Of a DNA stretch of 50,227 bases, positions 22,437 to 31,341 are shown piece by piece. Position 1 is the stretch's first letter. The number at the start of each line of letters is the position of its first letter. The stretch is from contig JAABTJ010000022.1 of the NCBI GenBank assembly GCA_011389935.1, forward strand, positions 1 to 50,227, in the 5' to 3' direction. The notes under the pieces were generated by a model. That model saw only the letters and a program-made list of their open reading frames with translations, was not told the DNA's origin and did not search any database. The DNA is from Desulfobacteraceae bacterium. GTDB taxonomy: Bacteria > Desulfobacterota > Desulfobacteria > Desulfobacterales > Desulfosalsimonadaceae. The translations under genes and the position numbers were made by a program.

Positions 22437-23243
22437 ATGAAAAAACCGATCCGCATCGGCGCCCTGATCAGCGGCACCGGCAGCAACATGGATGCCATCA
22501 TAAATGCCTGCAATACCGGCAGGATTAACGGCCGCGTGATCTTTGCAGGGGCCGACAACCCCGGCGCAAAGGGGCTTGAAAAAGCGGGAAAAGCAGATAT
22601 ACCGACCTTTGTGGTCGATTACGCCGATATCATACGGCGATTTGGTGCAAACACCGGGAAAGAGAACCAGGAAAAGCTGCCCCCGGATTTCGATCTCGAA
22701 GATATCTCCCGCAAACAGTCCATCGTATCCCCCTCCGGGACAAACCGGCTTCACACCTTTTTAAAAACCAGAAGCATCGCGGAAGCTGCGCTTTTGAAAC
22801 ATATGACGCCCTATCCCTTTGACCTGCTTGTGCTGGCCGGTTTCATGCGGAACCTGACCCCCTATTTCATCGATCGCGTCAACACGGACCCCGCACGCCC
22901 GAAAATCATGAACATCCACCCGGCCCTTCTTCCCGCTTTTCCCGGAACGGACGGCTACGGAGACACGTTCCGGTATGGCTGCAAGGTGGCCGGCTGCACG
23001 GTTCATTTCATCGATTACGGGGAAGACTCCGGCCCCATTATCGGCCAGCGCTGTTTTCCCATAGGAGACGACGATACCATTGAATCCATCAAAAAAAAAG
23101 GTCTTGAAACCGAATGGGCGCTCTACCCGGAATGCATCCGGCTGTTCGCCGAAGACCGCCTCAAAACCGTGAAAATGACCCATACGCGTACCAACGGTGA
23201 GAGATTCCATCGCACCATCGTAAAAGTCGCCTCTTTTTCCTGA
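22437..23243 (+). CDS. purN: Phosphoribosylglycinamide formyltransferase with an extra segment
   Basis: The 268-residue protein starts RIGALISGTGSNMDAIINAC and has the formyltransferase core LLVLAGFMRNLTPYFIDRVN, then KIMNIHPALLPAFPGTDGYG (catalytic Asn and His of the N-I-H-P motif) and HFIDYGEDSGPIIGQ (catalytic Asp). It transfers a formyl group from 10-formyl-tetrahydrofolate to GAR in purine synthesis. Ordinary PurN has about 190-215 residues; here roughly 50 extra residues (about 63-115, containing EKLPPDFDLEDISRKQSIVS) are inserted between the first strands and the core. Substrate specificity is assumed from the motifs. It converges with the TraB-family gene, 7 bp apart. Confidence 0.88.
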   Translation: MKKPIRIGALISGTGSNMDAIINACNTGRINGRVIFAGADNPGAKGLEKAGKADIPTFVVDYADIIRRFGANTGKENQEKLPPDFDLEDISRKQSIVSPSGTNRLHTFLKTRSIAEAALLKHMTPYPFDLLVLAGFMRNLTPYFIDRVNTDPARPKIMNIHPALLPAFPGTDGYGDTFRYGCKVAGCTVHFIDYGEDSGPIIGQRCFPIGDDDTIESIKKKGLETEWALYPECIRLFAEDRLKTVKMTHTRTNGERFHRTIVKVASFS

Positions 23244-23250
23244 CCGATGG

Positions 23251-24453
23251 TTATCCCGCAGCGCCAAGAACCCGTATCATCAGCGGCAGGGCCACAAATG
23301 TCCCGATGGAACTGCCGAGATTGGCAAAAACCACCACGAGCAAAATCCGGGTAACCTTGTTTCTCCAGAACCCCCTTACCGACAGGATGTCTTTGGGCAA
23401 ATCCTCCAGATCGCTCACTTTGGGCTTTCTGATGGTCGCCTCCACCAGCCCGGCAACCCATCCCGCGGCCAGCATGGGATTCAACGAGGTAAGCGGTGCG
23501 GCGGCAACGGCCGAGAAAAACGTCACCGGGTGGCAGAACGCCGCCAGCGCCCCGACGCCGGCAAAAAAACCATTCGCCAATACCCACAGAAGCAGCATTT
23601 CCCCGCCGGCGTCTCTGCCGCCGTAAAAAAATCCGGCGACAAATACGGCAAGAATGATTCCGGGGATCAGCCATTTGAGGATGCCGCCGGTGCGTCCTTT
23701 CGGCGGAACCGTTTGAAGAGCGGCCATATCGATGGTATCGGTTTCATGGATATACCGGCGGATGCCCGGAACATGGCCGGCGCCCACAACGGCAACTGTT
23801 TTTTCGCCGTCGGCGGTTTTGATTTTATACGCCAGGTACCTGTCCCGCTCATCGATCAAGATCTTCCGGATGGACGGATGGGACGTTTCCAATTCAGCGA
23901 GCATGCTCTCCAGAATGTCCTCGTTTTTCATCCTTTCGATATCTTTTTCATCGATATCATCGACGCTGCCCAGAGACATCAACAACTGAAAAAACAGCTT
24001 CATTTTTTTGAAAAAACCGGTAGAGCGCCAGGTTCGGGACAGGGTTATGGTGATATCCCTGTCCGCGAGGCAGATGTGGGCCCCGGCCTTTTCCGCGGCA
24101 TCCAGCGCCCGGATCATTTCCTCTCCCGGGCGAACCCCGAGCTTTTCCCCGATTTTCTTCTGAAACGCCGTCAGCATGAAGTTGGATAAAAGCAGAAACG
24201 CCTTTTTCTCCTTGATCACCTTGTAGATATCCATGTCCCGCCATGCGGCGCTGCTGCGGATGGACTGGTACCGAGAGGCGCATAGCTCTACGCAGACCGT
24301 ATCCGGTCTTTCCTCTTCGATTACTTTTTCCACCAGGTCGGCACTCCCTGTAGACACATGGGCGGTGCCCACAAGGACGATTTCCCGGCCGTCCACATTT
24401 ATCCGGGTAAGCGCCAGACCTTCCGTTTCTTTCGAATTCTCAATTTCTTCCAT
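23251..24453 (-). CDS. TraB/PrgY-family membrane protein
   Basis: The 400-residue protein has the TraB-type N-terminal domain (GREIVLVGTAHVSTGSADLV, then PDTVCVELCASRYQSI and AVVGAGHVPGIRRYI). Its C-terminal third is hydrophobic with several membrane segments (ILKWLIPGIILAVFVAGFFY; FFAGVGALAAFCHPV; ILLVVVFANLGSSIGTFVAL). The family includes the enterococcal pheromone-shutdown protein TraB/PrgY and relatives of the TIKI/GumN metalloprotease-like fold, with conserved GTAH and GH motifs. A role in degrading or handling a peptide at the membrane is family-level inference. It is monocistronic and convergent with purN. Confidence 0.85.
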   Translation of the reverse strand: MEEIENSKETEGLALTRINVDGREIVLVGTAHVSTGSADLVEKVIEEERPDTVCVELCASRYQSIRSSAAWRDMDIYKVIKEKKAFLLLSNFMLTAFQKKIGEKLGVRPGEEMIRALDAAEKAGAHICLADRDITITLSRTWRSTGFFKKMKLFFQLLMSLGSVDDIDEKDIERMKNEDILESMLAELETSHPSIRKILIDERDRYLAYKIKTADGEKTVAVVGAGHVPGIRRYIHETDTIDMAALQTVPPKGRTGGILKWLIPGIILAVFVAGFFYGGRDAGGEMLLLWVLANGFFAGVGALAAFCHPVTFFSAVAAAPLTSLNPMLAAGWVAGLVEATIRKPKVSDLEDLPKDILSVRGFWRNKVTRILLVVVFANLGSSIGTFVALPLMIRVLGAAG

Positions 24454-24613
24454 ATTTTAAAAATATCCTTTGATCGGTAAAGTTACCCCTGTGTATCGGT
24501 TTTACAGAAATTATTCAACCAGAATTGGGATGGATCCGGAAAATTCGCGCAATCGGCAAAAAACGCCAAAAACCGGCTGCATCGATTGGCCCTGCAAAGA
24601 GAGGGATACGGTT

Positions 24614-24828
24614 CAATTTTCCATGGCCGGGGGATGGCGCTGCCTTTAGCAACTGTGAGTACCTGGCGACCGCTCTATGGCTTGATACGCCGCGTCCTGA
24701 AAACTCGTCTTGCCGATGGCGGGACTCAAACAATTCAGGCCGCCTGGCGTATCTTCGCCATGAGCGGTATGCCACGTCCTCCCAATGTCGCTTTCAGGCA
24801 ACACCATCCCCCGGTCATAAGGAAATTG
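24614..24828. repeat. 215-bp imperfect palindrome (family R2, copy A)
   Basis: The left arm begins CAATTTTCC and continues with CCGGGGGATGGCGCTGCC (from 24627). The right arm, read in reverse, gives CAATTTCC then CCGGGGGATGGTGTTGCC. Inner parts also pair (CGACCGCTC...ATACGCC against ATACCGCTC...ATACGCC). The element is non-coding and shares its end sequence and several inner blocks with copy B at 25147-25339. Confidence 0.8.
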
Positions 24829-24901
24829 GTCATTTTGTATGGGGCATGTTTGCATGTCGTTATTAGAATTTATCTGAACATTCAGATTTCGCCCCATCCG
24901 C

Positions 24902-25077
24902 TTGTTTATATTTCGTTTTTTCGAAATCGAAATCGTTATCGAAATCGGTTTTTTCAAATCCACAGAACACGACATCTTCCTTTTGAAATACCGTAACCAC
25001 AAAGCTTTTCGTGTCCAAGCGACCTTTTCTTTTCTTTCAATTGCCATACCGATTTCGAAAAAACGAAATATAAACAA
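24902..25077. repeat. Element bounded by a perfect 28-bp inverted repeat (family R3)
   Basis: Bases 24902-24929 and 25050-25077 are exact reverse complements. Both contain TTATATTTCG, a T6 run and TCGAAATCG. The left arm is followed by a partial direct repeat of CGAAATCG. Outside the arms a weaker inverted similarity continues for about 60 bp each way. No protein is encoded. It sits between the two R2 copies. Confidence 0.8.
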
Positions 25078-25090
25078 AAGGTATTTCTAT

Positions 25091-25116
25091 GATTTGAAAC
25101 AAGATGCCAACAAAGA
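25091..25116. repeat. Fragment related to the R1 repeat
   Basis: The 26 bases GATTTGAAAC...AACAAAGA match the inner arm of R1 (its complement, for example 21395 down to 21370) at all but two or three positions, including AAGATGCCAACAAAGA against AAGACGCCAACAAAGA. The similarity stops after 25116. R1 and the R3 region therefore seem to share ancestry or to have recombined. Confidence 0.6.
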
Positions 25117-25146
25117 GACCGCCAATGATGGGATATATAAACGGAC

Positions 25147-25339
25147 CAATTTCCTTATAGGGGGTGGGTGTTGCTGTCCGTAAGCGACATTGGGAGTGAT
25201 TGTCGATCGCTCTTGGCGAAGTGGAGCAAAATATCCTGCATTGGAATTGATTCCAGGATGTTGCGAAACAAGCCGTAGAGCGATCCCAATCGCTCACAGT
25301 CGCCAAGGGGAGCAACACCCACCCCCTATAAGGAAATTG
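25147..25339. repeat. 193-bp imperfect palindrome (family R2, copy B)
   Basis: The first 29 bases, starting CAATTTCCTTATAGGGGGTG, are repeated exactly in inverted form at 25311-25339. Inner blocks (AGCGACATTGGGAGTGA and GGCGACTGTGAGCGATTGGG) also occur in copy A. The element ends about 60 bp before the PerR promoter. The rest of 24454-25400 shows no gene. Confidence 0.85.
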
Positions 25340-25401
25340 AACCTTTGATCATGAATCAAATTTTGAAAATGCCCCTTGGCATCGATGATATCCATATTTT
25401 C

Positions 25402-25438
25402 TTGTCATTTTTTTGCGCGCCAAACAATAATGGTTATT
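25402..25438 (+). promoter_or_regulatory. Promoter and probable PerR/Fur operator of the catalase operon
   Basis: TTGTCA (25402-25407), an 18-bp spacer and AATAAT (25426-25431) form a promoter. The -10 box is part of the near-palindrome AATAATGGTTATT (25426-25438), an AT-rich dyad resembling PerR boxes (TTATAAT-type half sites). A bound regulator would cover the -10 region. The PerR-like protein encoded 49 bp downstream is the obvious candidate, making the operon self-regulated and peroxide-inducible (inference). Confidence 0.6.
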
Positions 25439-25486
25439 ACTTATAAATAAGGAACAGATCGACTTTCTCCCGCAAAGGACATGTCC

Positions 25487-25924
25487 ATGAAATATTCGGA
25501 AAACCGATTCAACCAGATAATCTCACGCCTCAGGGCGGAAAAACAAAAAATCACGCCCCAAAGGATGGCCATCGCGAAAATACTGGCTTCAAGCGAGGAC
25601 CATCCGGATATTGAAACCATATACAATCGCTTGAAAAACGATTTTCCCCGGATGAGCCTGGCAACGGTGTACCGGAACGTCATGGTGATGAAATCCCTGG
25701 GCGAAGTGCTTGAAATCGGCTTCCCTGACGGCGGCAACCGCTACGAGGGGAACAGGACAGCCCCTCACCCTCATGCCGTGTGCGAACGGTGCAAAAAAAT
25801 TGTCGACCTGGAGGCAGGCGCCAGGGCGGATCTTGTAAAAACAATAGAGAAGGAATCCGGCTTTACAATCACGAATCACCGGCTTGATTTTTTCGGTCTG
25901 TGCAGTGATTGCCGGAACAGGTAA
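25487..25924 (+). CDS. perR: PerR/Fur-family peroxide-responsive repressor
   Basis: With the ATG at 25487 (AAAGGA seven bases upstream; another ATG two codons earlier is too close to it) the protein has 145 residues. It has the Fur winged-helix part ([40 protein letters not shown]) and two CxxC zinc pairs, [13 protein letters not shown] and GLCSDCRNR. The histidine-rich centre (APHPHAV) is the usual regulatory metal site. Being followed directly by catalase favours PerR over Fur; sequence alone does not decide. Catalase starts 28 bp after its stop. Confidence 0.87.
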   Translation: MKYSENRFNQIISRLRAEKQKITPQRMAIAKILASSEDHPDIETIYNRLKNDFPRMSLATVYRNVMVMKSLGEVLEIGFPDGGNRYEGNRTAPHPHAVCERCKKIVDLEAGARADLVKTIEKESGFTITNHRLDFFGLCSDCRNR

Positions 25925-25952
25925 AAAATTTACATTCAAAAAGGAGACATGC

Positions 25953-27392
25953 ATGAGCGACAAAAAAACATTGACCACCACAGCAGGTGCACCTGTCGCG
26001 GACAACCAGAATTCCCTGACCGCCGGGCCAAAAGGACCGGTACTGCTGCAGGACTACCCGTTGATTGAAAAACTGGCCCACCAGAACCGGGAACGGATTC
26101 CCGAGAGGGTCGTCCATGCCAAGGGATGCGGTGCGTTCGGCACGCTGACCATCACCCACGACATCACAAAGTACACCAAGGCCAAAATTTTCTCCGAGGT
26201 CGGGAAGAAAACGGAAATGCTGGCCCGTTTTTCGACCGTTGCCGGGGAGCTGGGCGCAGCCGATGCGGAGCGCGACGTCCGCGGGTTTGCCCTTAAATTC
26301 TACACCGAGGAAGGCAACTGGGACCTGGTGGGGAACAACACCCCGGTCTTTTTTGTGCGCGACCCCTACAAGTTTCCGGATTTCATCCACACCCAAAAGC
26401 GGCATCCCAAAACCAATCTGCGTTCGAACACGGCCGCATGGGATTTCTGGTCCCTGTCGCCGGAATCGCTCCATCAGGTGACCATCCTGATGTCGGACCG
26501 GGGACTTCCCATCGGCATGCGGAACATCAACGGCTACGGCAGCCACACCTACAGCTTCATCAATGCGGACAACGAACGCTTCTGGGTAAAATTCCACTTC
26601 AAGACCCAGCAGGGGCACAAGCATTACACCAATGCCGAGGCCCGGGAGGTCGTGGGGCGGACACGGGAATCCGCCCAGGAGGATCTTTACTATGCCATCG
26701 AAGGCGGAGACTTTCCCACGTGGAAGCTCCAGGTGCAGATCATGCCGGAAACCGATGCGGAAAAAACCCCCTACAACCCCTTCGACCTGACGAAGGTCTG
26801 GCCCCACGGCGATTACCCGATGATCGACGTAGGTATAATGGAACTCAACCGCAATCCGGACAATTATTTTACGGATATCGAACAGGCGGCCTTCTCGCCG
26901 TCCAATATCGTGCCCGGCGTCGGCTTTTCCCCGGACAAGATGCTCCAGGCCCGCATCTTTTCCTATGCAGACGCGCATCGCTACCGCCTGGGGACCCACT
27001 ACGAAGCGCTCCCGGTCAATGCGCCGAAATGCCCGGTCAATCATTATCACAAGGACGGGCATATGCGCTTTTTCCCCAACAGCAAAAATGCCGATGCCTA
27101 CTACGAACCAAACTCCTTTGAAGGGCCGGTTGAAAAGCCCGATTTCAGGGAGCCGCCGCTGAAAATCAGCGGGGATGCCGACCGGTACGATCACCGGGAA
27201 GGCAATGACGACTATGGACAGCCGCGGGCCCTGTTCAACCTGTTTGACGACGGACAGAAACAGCGGCTCTTTTCAAACATCGCCGAGGCCATGGACGGCG
27301 TGCCGGATGCCATTATTGAGCGGCAGCTCGCCCATTTTGAAAAAGCCCACCCGGATTATGCGGCAGGCGTCCGGAAAGCGCTCGGAAAATAA
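25953..27392 (+). CDS. katA: Monofunctional heme catalase
   Basis: The 479-residue small-subunit catalase converts hydrogen peroxide to water and oxygen. It has the distal histidine segment [20 protein letters not shown], the conserved [20 protein letters not shown] and [20 protein letters not shown], and the heme-ligand tyrosine segment [15 protein letters not shown]. It starts after AAGGAG at 25953. It is the middle gene of the perR-katA-nitroreductase operon; the downstream gene begins 14 bp after its stop. A full-length catalase in a presumed strict anaerobe points to transient oxygen exposure. Confidence 0.97.
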   Translation: MSDKKTLTTTAGAPVADNQNSLTAGPKGPVLLQDYPLIEKLAHQNRERIPERVVHAKGCGAFGTLTITHDITKYTKAKIFSEVGKKTEMLARFSTVAGELGAADAERDVRGFALKFYTEEGNWDLVGNNTPVFFVRDPYKFPDFIHTQKRHPKTNLRSNTAAWDFWSLSPESLHQVTILMSDRGLPIGMRNINGYGSHTYSFINADNERFWVKFHFKTQQGHKHYTNAEAREVVGRTRESAQEDLYYAIEGGDFPTWKLQVQIMPETDAEKTPYNPFDLTKVWPHGDYPMIDVGIMELNRNPDNYFTDIEQAAFSPSNIVPGVGFSPDKMLQARIFSYADAHRYRLGTHYEALPVNAPKCPVNHYHKDGHMRFFPNSKNADAYYEPNSFEGPVEKPDFREPPLKISGDADRYDHREGNDDYGQPRALFNLFDDGQKQRLFSNIAEAMDGVPDAIIERQLAHFEKAHPDYAAGVRKALGK

Positions 27393-27406
27393 AACAGGGA
27401 TCGTAT

Positions 27407-28147
27407 ATGACGGATTACAAGTATTTTTTGAAGGATTCGATCCGAAAGCGGGTCGATTTCTCGCGCACGGCGCAATCCAGGGGGCTGCCGCCGCCGCCCA
27501 TTGAAAAACCTTGCCCTGAAAACGCCCGGAAAATCGATCTTCCGGGCACCGGGGAATGGGATAGCGTGCAGTCCCTGCCCCTGGTCAATGCCATAGCCAA
27601 CCGGAAATCGCACCGGGCGCCCACAAAAGACAGCCTGAAGCTCTCTGAGCTTTCCTTCCTGCTGTGGGCGACCCAGGGGGTCCGGAAAAAGGAAGGGGTA
27701 TACCACGCCCTGCGCACGGTGCCGTCTGCCGGATGCCGGCATTCCTTTGAGACATACATCGCCGCATTCCATGTGGAAGGGCTGGACAAGGGGGTATACC
27801 GGTATCTCCCCCTGAGCCATGGACTGGTTGAATGCTTTACGCATGATGATCTTGAGAAAAATGTGGAAAGGATGGCCCTGGGCCAAGGTTTTGCGGGGAA
27901 AAGCGCGGCCACGTTCGTATGGACGACCGTCACCAGCCGCATGGAGTGGCGCTACGGCATGGCCTCCTACAAGGTGATCGCCCTGGATGCCGGGCACGTG
28001 TGTCAGAACCTGTATCTTGCCTGTGAGGCGGTAAACTGCGGCACCTGCGCCATTGCCGCGTATGACCAGGAATTTGCCGATACGTTTTTAGGCCTTGACG
28101 GAGAGGATGAGTTTACGATTTACATGGCGCCGGTGAGCCGATTGTAG
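27407..28147 (+). CDS. SagB-type nitroreductase/dehydrogenase
   Basis: A 246-residue protein of the SagB-like branch of the nitroreductase (FMN) superfamily. It has the family segments LPLVNAIANRKSHRAP, LSELSFLLWATQGVRK, TVPSAGCRHSFETYIA, GVYRYLP and DAGHVCQNLYLACEAVNCGT, the last being near the flavin-binding helix. No thiazole/oxazole-peptide cyclodehydratase gene is near, so a toxin-maturation role like that of streptococcal SagB is not suggested. Linkage to perR and katA points to a flavin enzyme for reducing oxidised or electrophilic compounds. Substrate unknown. Only a weak hairpin (around 28183-28200) follows it. Confidence 0.88.
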   Translation: MTDYKYFLKDSIRKRVDFSRTAQSRGLPPPPIEKPCPENARKIDLPGTGEWDSVQSLPLVNAIANRKSHRAPTKDSLKLSELSFLLWATQGVRKKEGVYHALRTVPSAGCRHSFETYIAAFHVEGLDKGVYRYLPLSHGLVECFTHDDLEKNVERMALGQGFAGKSAATFVWTTVTSRMEWRYGMASYKVIALDAGHVCQNLYLACEAVNCGTCAIAAYDQEFADTFLGLDGEDEFTIYMAPVSRL

Positions 28148-28251
28148 GCTACCGGTTATTCGCTGCAGGAAAGGTCGTATCCGTCCTGAACGGAACGGTT
28201 TTTGTTGCCGAGAGGCCGGCAAAGCGGCGAAAACCGATTCCATACCAACGG

Positions 28252-29205
28252 CTAATGGGAGATCGCCGACCAGCTGGCCTTTTGAGGGGCCCACGCTCTG
28301 GCGGGCCTTTCCGTATTTCTTCGAACCGCCTCGACAATGGAGCGCCACTGAATTTTATCCACTTTTTCGAACACATGATCATACGATTGAACAGACCAGT
28401 CCATGAAGGGCTTGGGGTTCAACCGGCTCTTCAGATAACGCACCTCGTAATGCAGATGCGGCGCCGTGGACACCCCGGTGCTGCCGACAAGACCGATCAC
28501 ATCCCCTTTTCTGACGAACTTCCCCTCTCTGACCTTAATTTCATCCAGGTGCGCATAGGTGCTGGCTAACCCGTAATTGTGAACCAGGATGACCATTTTC
28601 CCCAATCCGCTTTGCCGGTGCAATGCCGCCCATTCGACAATGCCGTCGGCAGTGGCATAAACGGGTTCCCCCCGGGGGGATCGCAGGTCCACGCCGCCAT
28701 GAAACGACTGGTTGCCATGGACCGGATGCATGCGCGTACCAAATCCGCTCGTGATAAAACGCGATTCGACCGGATAGCCGCTGGGTATGGAATCCAGCAT
28801 CATCCGTTTTTCAAGGGCCCGCTGGCCGGCGGCAGCGATACGCTCATGGAGGGGTTTGTCCGGGGGAGGCGTCAATCCAAGAAGACTCTCTACGTAATTC
28901 AATTCCGAACCCATAATGTCGATCACCTGGGCCTTGTTTTCCACAGAACTGGACAGGACGGCCTTCTCCCGCAGCAAGACGTCCTTTTCACCCCTTGTTT
29001 CTTCATACCGGACGGTCAGCTCATGGATCCGTTCATTTGCATCGGATACCCTGCCGGCAAGCACGTATATAAAACAAAAGGCCCCAAGCATTATTGCGGC
29101 CAGTATGGCAAGAAAACCGGCAAACATCCGCTTTGACATTGCAGAAAGAGAAAACTGCCTTGTTCCCCGATGGTCGGATACAGTAATAGTACAACGATTG
29201 CGCAC
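28252..29205 (-). CDS. M23-family (LytM) cell-wall peptidase, membrane-anchored
   Basis: The GTG at 29205 (GGAAGG six bases upstream) gives 317 residues. A short cytoplasmic start (TVSDHRGTRQFSLS) is followed by one membrane helix (about 28-51), a periplasmic coiled coil (about 52-95, ERIHELTVRYEETRGEKDVL) and an M23 domain (about 150-260). Zinc and catalytic motifs are HGGVDLRSPRGEP (H-x3-D) and HLHYEVR. It probably cleaves or helps cleave peptide cross-links of murein. In this type the coiled coil often regulates cell-separation amidases, but all M23 zinc ligands appear present here. Confidence 0.9.
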   Translation of the reverse strand: MRNRCTITVSDHRGTRQFSLSAMSKRMFAGFLAILAAIMLGAFCFIYVLAGRVSDANERIHELTVRYEETRGEKDVLLREKAVLSSSVENKAQVIDIMGSELNYVESLLGLTPPPDKPLHERIAAAGQRALEKRMMLDSIPSGYPVESRFITSGFGTRMHPVHGNQSFHGGVDLRSPRGEPVYATADGIVEWAALHRQSGLGKMVILVHNYGLASTYAHLDEIKVREGKFVRKGDVIGLVGSTGVSTAPHLHYEVRYLKSRLNPKPFMDWSVQSYDHVFEKVDKIQWRSIVEAVRRNTERPARAWAPQKASWSAISH

Positions 29206-29446
29206 GATGGGCCTTCCCCATAGCCGTTGGTCCCATCTGTCGACCCGGCGGGCATACAGACGGGGGTTGTCGTTAATTTTTCAAGAAAGTGAGCCTACAA
29301 AACATGGCACAAAATGTTTTCCTTGTCAAATATGCGCGAATCTGCGCTCACGCCTGCTTGACCCCGGGCGTCAAAGCCATTATTCTAAAAAGAAACGCCA
29401 TTTCGATTTGGCCTGACGATATTTTACAGGGAAAGCAGCGAAACCA

Positions 29447-29875
29447 ATGCTGATGCATGATGCCATATATTACTGGGAAGGATGGGGGGGAAAGCTGAAA
29501 CTGGCCCACGGAAAATGCCGCCTGAGAATTTTTAACCGGGCGAAATCCGGGGAACCGGTAACCATCCTGAGGCCTTTTGTGGTGGTGGTTTCGGATGTAG
29601 AGGACAGCAAAATGTCCATACGCAGTTGTGCAGGGCATATTGCTACAAAGGTGACCGAGGAATTCAAAATCAATCCGAACCGCATGATGTGGGTGGAATA
29701 TTACCCCGCGGTCCATTACGGCAGGCGAAGCGAATACAAGATCGCCGCCCAGTATATATTGGTGGACTTCACCTGGAAAGACGGCCGGGCCGTCCATCCG
29801 CGGTGGCGGCCCCTGAATCCGCCGCTTCTGGACACCGTAATCAACCTCATGGAATTGACGGAAAAAAATCCATAA
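29447..29875 (+). CDS. Conserved-looking hypothetical protein, 142 aa
   Basis: The frame starts at ATG 29447, with another ATG at 29453. The product is soluble, with no signal peptide or membrane segment, and is rich in tryptophan and tyrosine (MHDAIYYWEGWGGKLKLAHG; MMWVEYYPAVHYGRRSEYKI; DFTWKDGRAVHPRWRPLNPP). I recognise no domain. The base composition and codon use look like the neighbours, and the opposite strand offers no better gene. It is flanked by the divergent M23 peptidase gene and the convergent thiolase gene, so context says little. Confidence 0.65.
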   Translation: MLMHDAIYYWEGWGGKLKLAHGKCRLRIFNRAKSGEPVTILRPFVVVVSDVEDSKMSIRSCAGHIATKVTEEFKINPNRMMWVEYYPAVHYGRRSEYKIAAQYILVDFTWKDGRAVHPRWRPLNPPLLDTVINLMELTEKNP

Positions 29876-29939
29876 AACACGGAAACAAATACCGGGGGCG
29901 GTATACGACTCATCCGCCCCCGGCAGAAAACCGTGCAGG

Positions 29940-31193
29940 CTATTCGATCAGCTCTATGGCTGCAGCCATGGAAACGCCGCCCCCGCCGCAAAGCGTGGCA
30001 AGCCCCAGGGATTTTCCCTGCCTGCGCAGCGCATGCATCAACGTGACCATGATCCGGGCCCCGGTTGCGCCGACAGGATGCCCCAGACCGATACCGGAGC
30101 CGTTTACGTTTGTAATCTCGCGGTTCAAGCCCAAATCCCTTTCGCAGCCGATATACTGGGCGGCAAAGGCCTCGTTGAGCTCCACGAGTTCAAAATCGGA
30201 AACAGTGAGCCCGCTTTTTTTGACCAGGTCTTCCACCGCCGGAACCGGTGACATGCCCATGATCGACGGATGACAAGCCCCCCTGCCCGTGGCGCGGATT
30301 TTTGCGAGCGGCTTCAGTCCCAATTCTTTGGCTTTGTCCATGCTCATGATCACCATCGCAGCGGAACCGTCGTTGATTCCGCTTGAATTGCCGGCGGTCA
30401 CCTTGCCGATCTTCGGAACAAAGGCGGGGGGCAGCTTGGCAAGATCATCCATGGTGATGCCGGGGCGGAAATGCTCGTCTTTCTCGAACATCACCGGATC
30501 TTTTTTGCGCTGGGGCACCGGCACCGGCACGATCTCCTCCTCAAAGGAGCCGTCATTGTTGGCGCGCTCGGCATTGTTATGGCTTCTCAGGGCGACTTCG
30601 TCCATTTCCTCCCGGGAAATGCCCCAGTGCTGCGCGATGAATTCGGCCGTATGCCCCATGATATACGGTTTCCCCTTGAAATAGGAAAGCGGGGGCTCCT
30701 CCGCGTTGACGGGCCCGTCTTCCGGATGCGGGATAATATGAGAGCCGCAGTGAAGCGCGTGTATCATGGCATCCTTGAAGGTGTCATCCTGGAGCCTGCA
30801 GCCCCACCGGGCGCCTTCCACCACGTAGGGGACGCCGGACATGTGCTCGACACCGCCGGCCAGGATAACGTCGGCCATACCCGCCTGGATCATCGCCATG
30901 CCGGAAATCACACTTTCCATGCCGGAAATACAGACCCGGTTGATGGTCACCGCCGTAATCGTGTCCGGCATACCGGCCAGCAGCGCTGAAACCCGGGTTA
31001 CGTTCAGGGCATCCACGGGCTCCATGCAGCAGCCGTAGCGAATGTCATCAATAAGCGCCGGGTCTATGCCGGCGCGCCGTACTGCTTCTTTCATGGTGAT
31101 GCTGCCGAGAGTGGGGCCTGTCACATTTTTCAGCGTTCCGCCGAAAGCGCCTATGGGTGTTCGGCAGCCGGAAACAATAACCACTTCTTTCAT
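29940..31193 (-). CDS. Acetyl-CoA C-acetyltransferase (thiolase)
   Basis: The 417-residue thiolase has the acyl-carrying cysteine Cys88 in INRVCISGMESVISG, VNGSGIGLGHPVGATGARIM (catalytic histidine) and LCGGGGVSMA (second cysteine). An AAAGGAG ribosome site precedes the start at 31193. Compared with the FadA-type enzyme at 13022-14227 it has extra length around residues 140-200 and different loops; it looks more like biosynthetic or AtoB-type thiolases. It would join or cleave acetoacetyl-CoA. It is monocistronic here, divergent from mntP, with an R1 repeat end 55 bp upstream of its start. Confidence 0.92.
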   Translation of the reverse strand: MKEVVIVSGCRTPIGAFGGTLKNVTGPTLGSITMKEAVRRAGIDPALIDDIRYGCCMEPVDALNVTRVSALLAGMPDTITAVTINRVCISGMESVISGMAMIQAGMADVILAGGVEHMSGVPYVVEGARWGCRLQDDTFKDAMIHALHCGSHIIPHPEDGPVNAEEPPLSYFKGKPYIMGHTAEFIAQHWGISREEMDEVALRSHNNAERANNDGSFEEEIVPVPVPQRKKDPVMFEKDEHFRPGITMDDLAKLPPAFVPKIGKVTAGNSSGINDGSAAMVIMSMDKAKELGLKPLAKIRATGRGACHPSIMGMSPVPAVEDLVKKSGLTVSDFELVELNEAFAAQYIGCERDLGLNREITNVNGSGIGLGHPVGATGARIMVTLMHALRRQGKSLGLATLCGGGGVSMAAAIELIE

Positions 31194-31248
31194 AAAAATG
31201 CTCCTTTCGGGATTGATGTTTTTTTATCCGCTTGATACTGCTAATCAC

Positions 31249-31265
31249 TAGAATCCATCTCAACA
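31249..31265. repeat. Solo end fragment of the R1 repeat
   Basis: TAGAATCCATCTCAACA differs from the R1 terminus TAGAACCCATCTCAACA at one base. No partner end is nearby. It is probably a remnant left by deletion of a former R1 copy between the thiolase and mntP genes. Confidence 0.6.
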
Positions 31266-31341
31266 GACGTAATGGTCCGGAGGATCTCGCAGGAACACCC
31301 CGTGCGAATCCCGGCCCGCGAATATTGGCTTGAAGCGTAAA

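Noticed and set aside
24614..25339. CRISPR array
   Set aside because: The repeats are few, long and palindromic, with no regular short repeat and spacer pattern and no cas genes.
25869..27194. 441-codon minus-strand frame opposite katA
   Set aside because: It mirrors catalase codons in high-GC sequence, and catalase is unmistakable on the other strand.
31266..31330. tRNA-like or SRP-RNA-like stretch (GGTCCGGAGGATCTCGCAGG...) before mntP
   Set aside because: The pieces do not fold into a cloverleaf, and the SRP core GGTCAGGTCCGGAAGG is not matched beyond a few bases.
31194..31341. Manganese riboswitch (yybP-ykoY) upstream of mntP
   Set aside because: The conserved loop sequences of that riboswitch are not visible in the 148-bp region.
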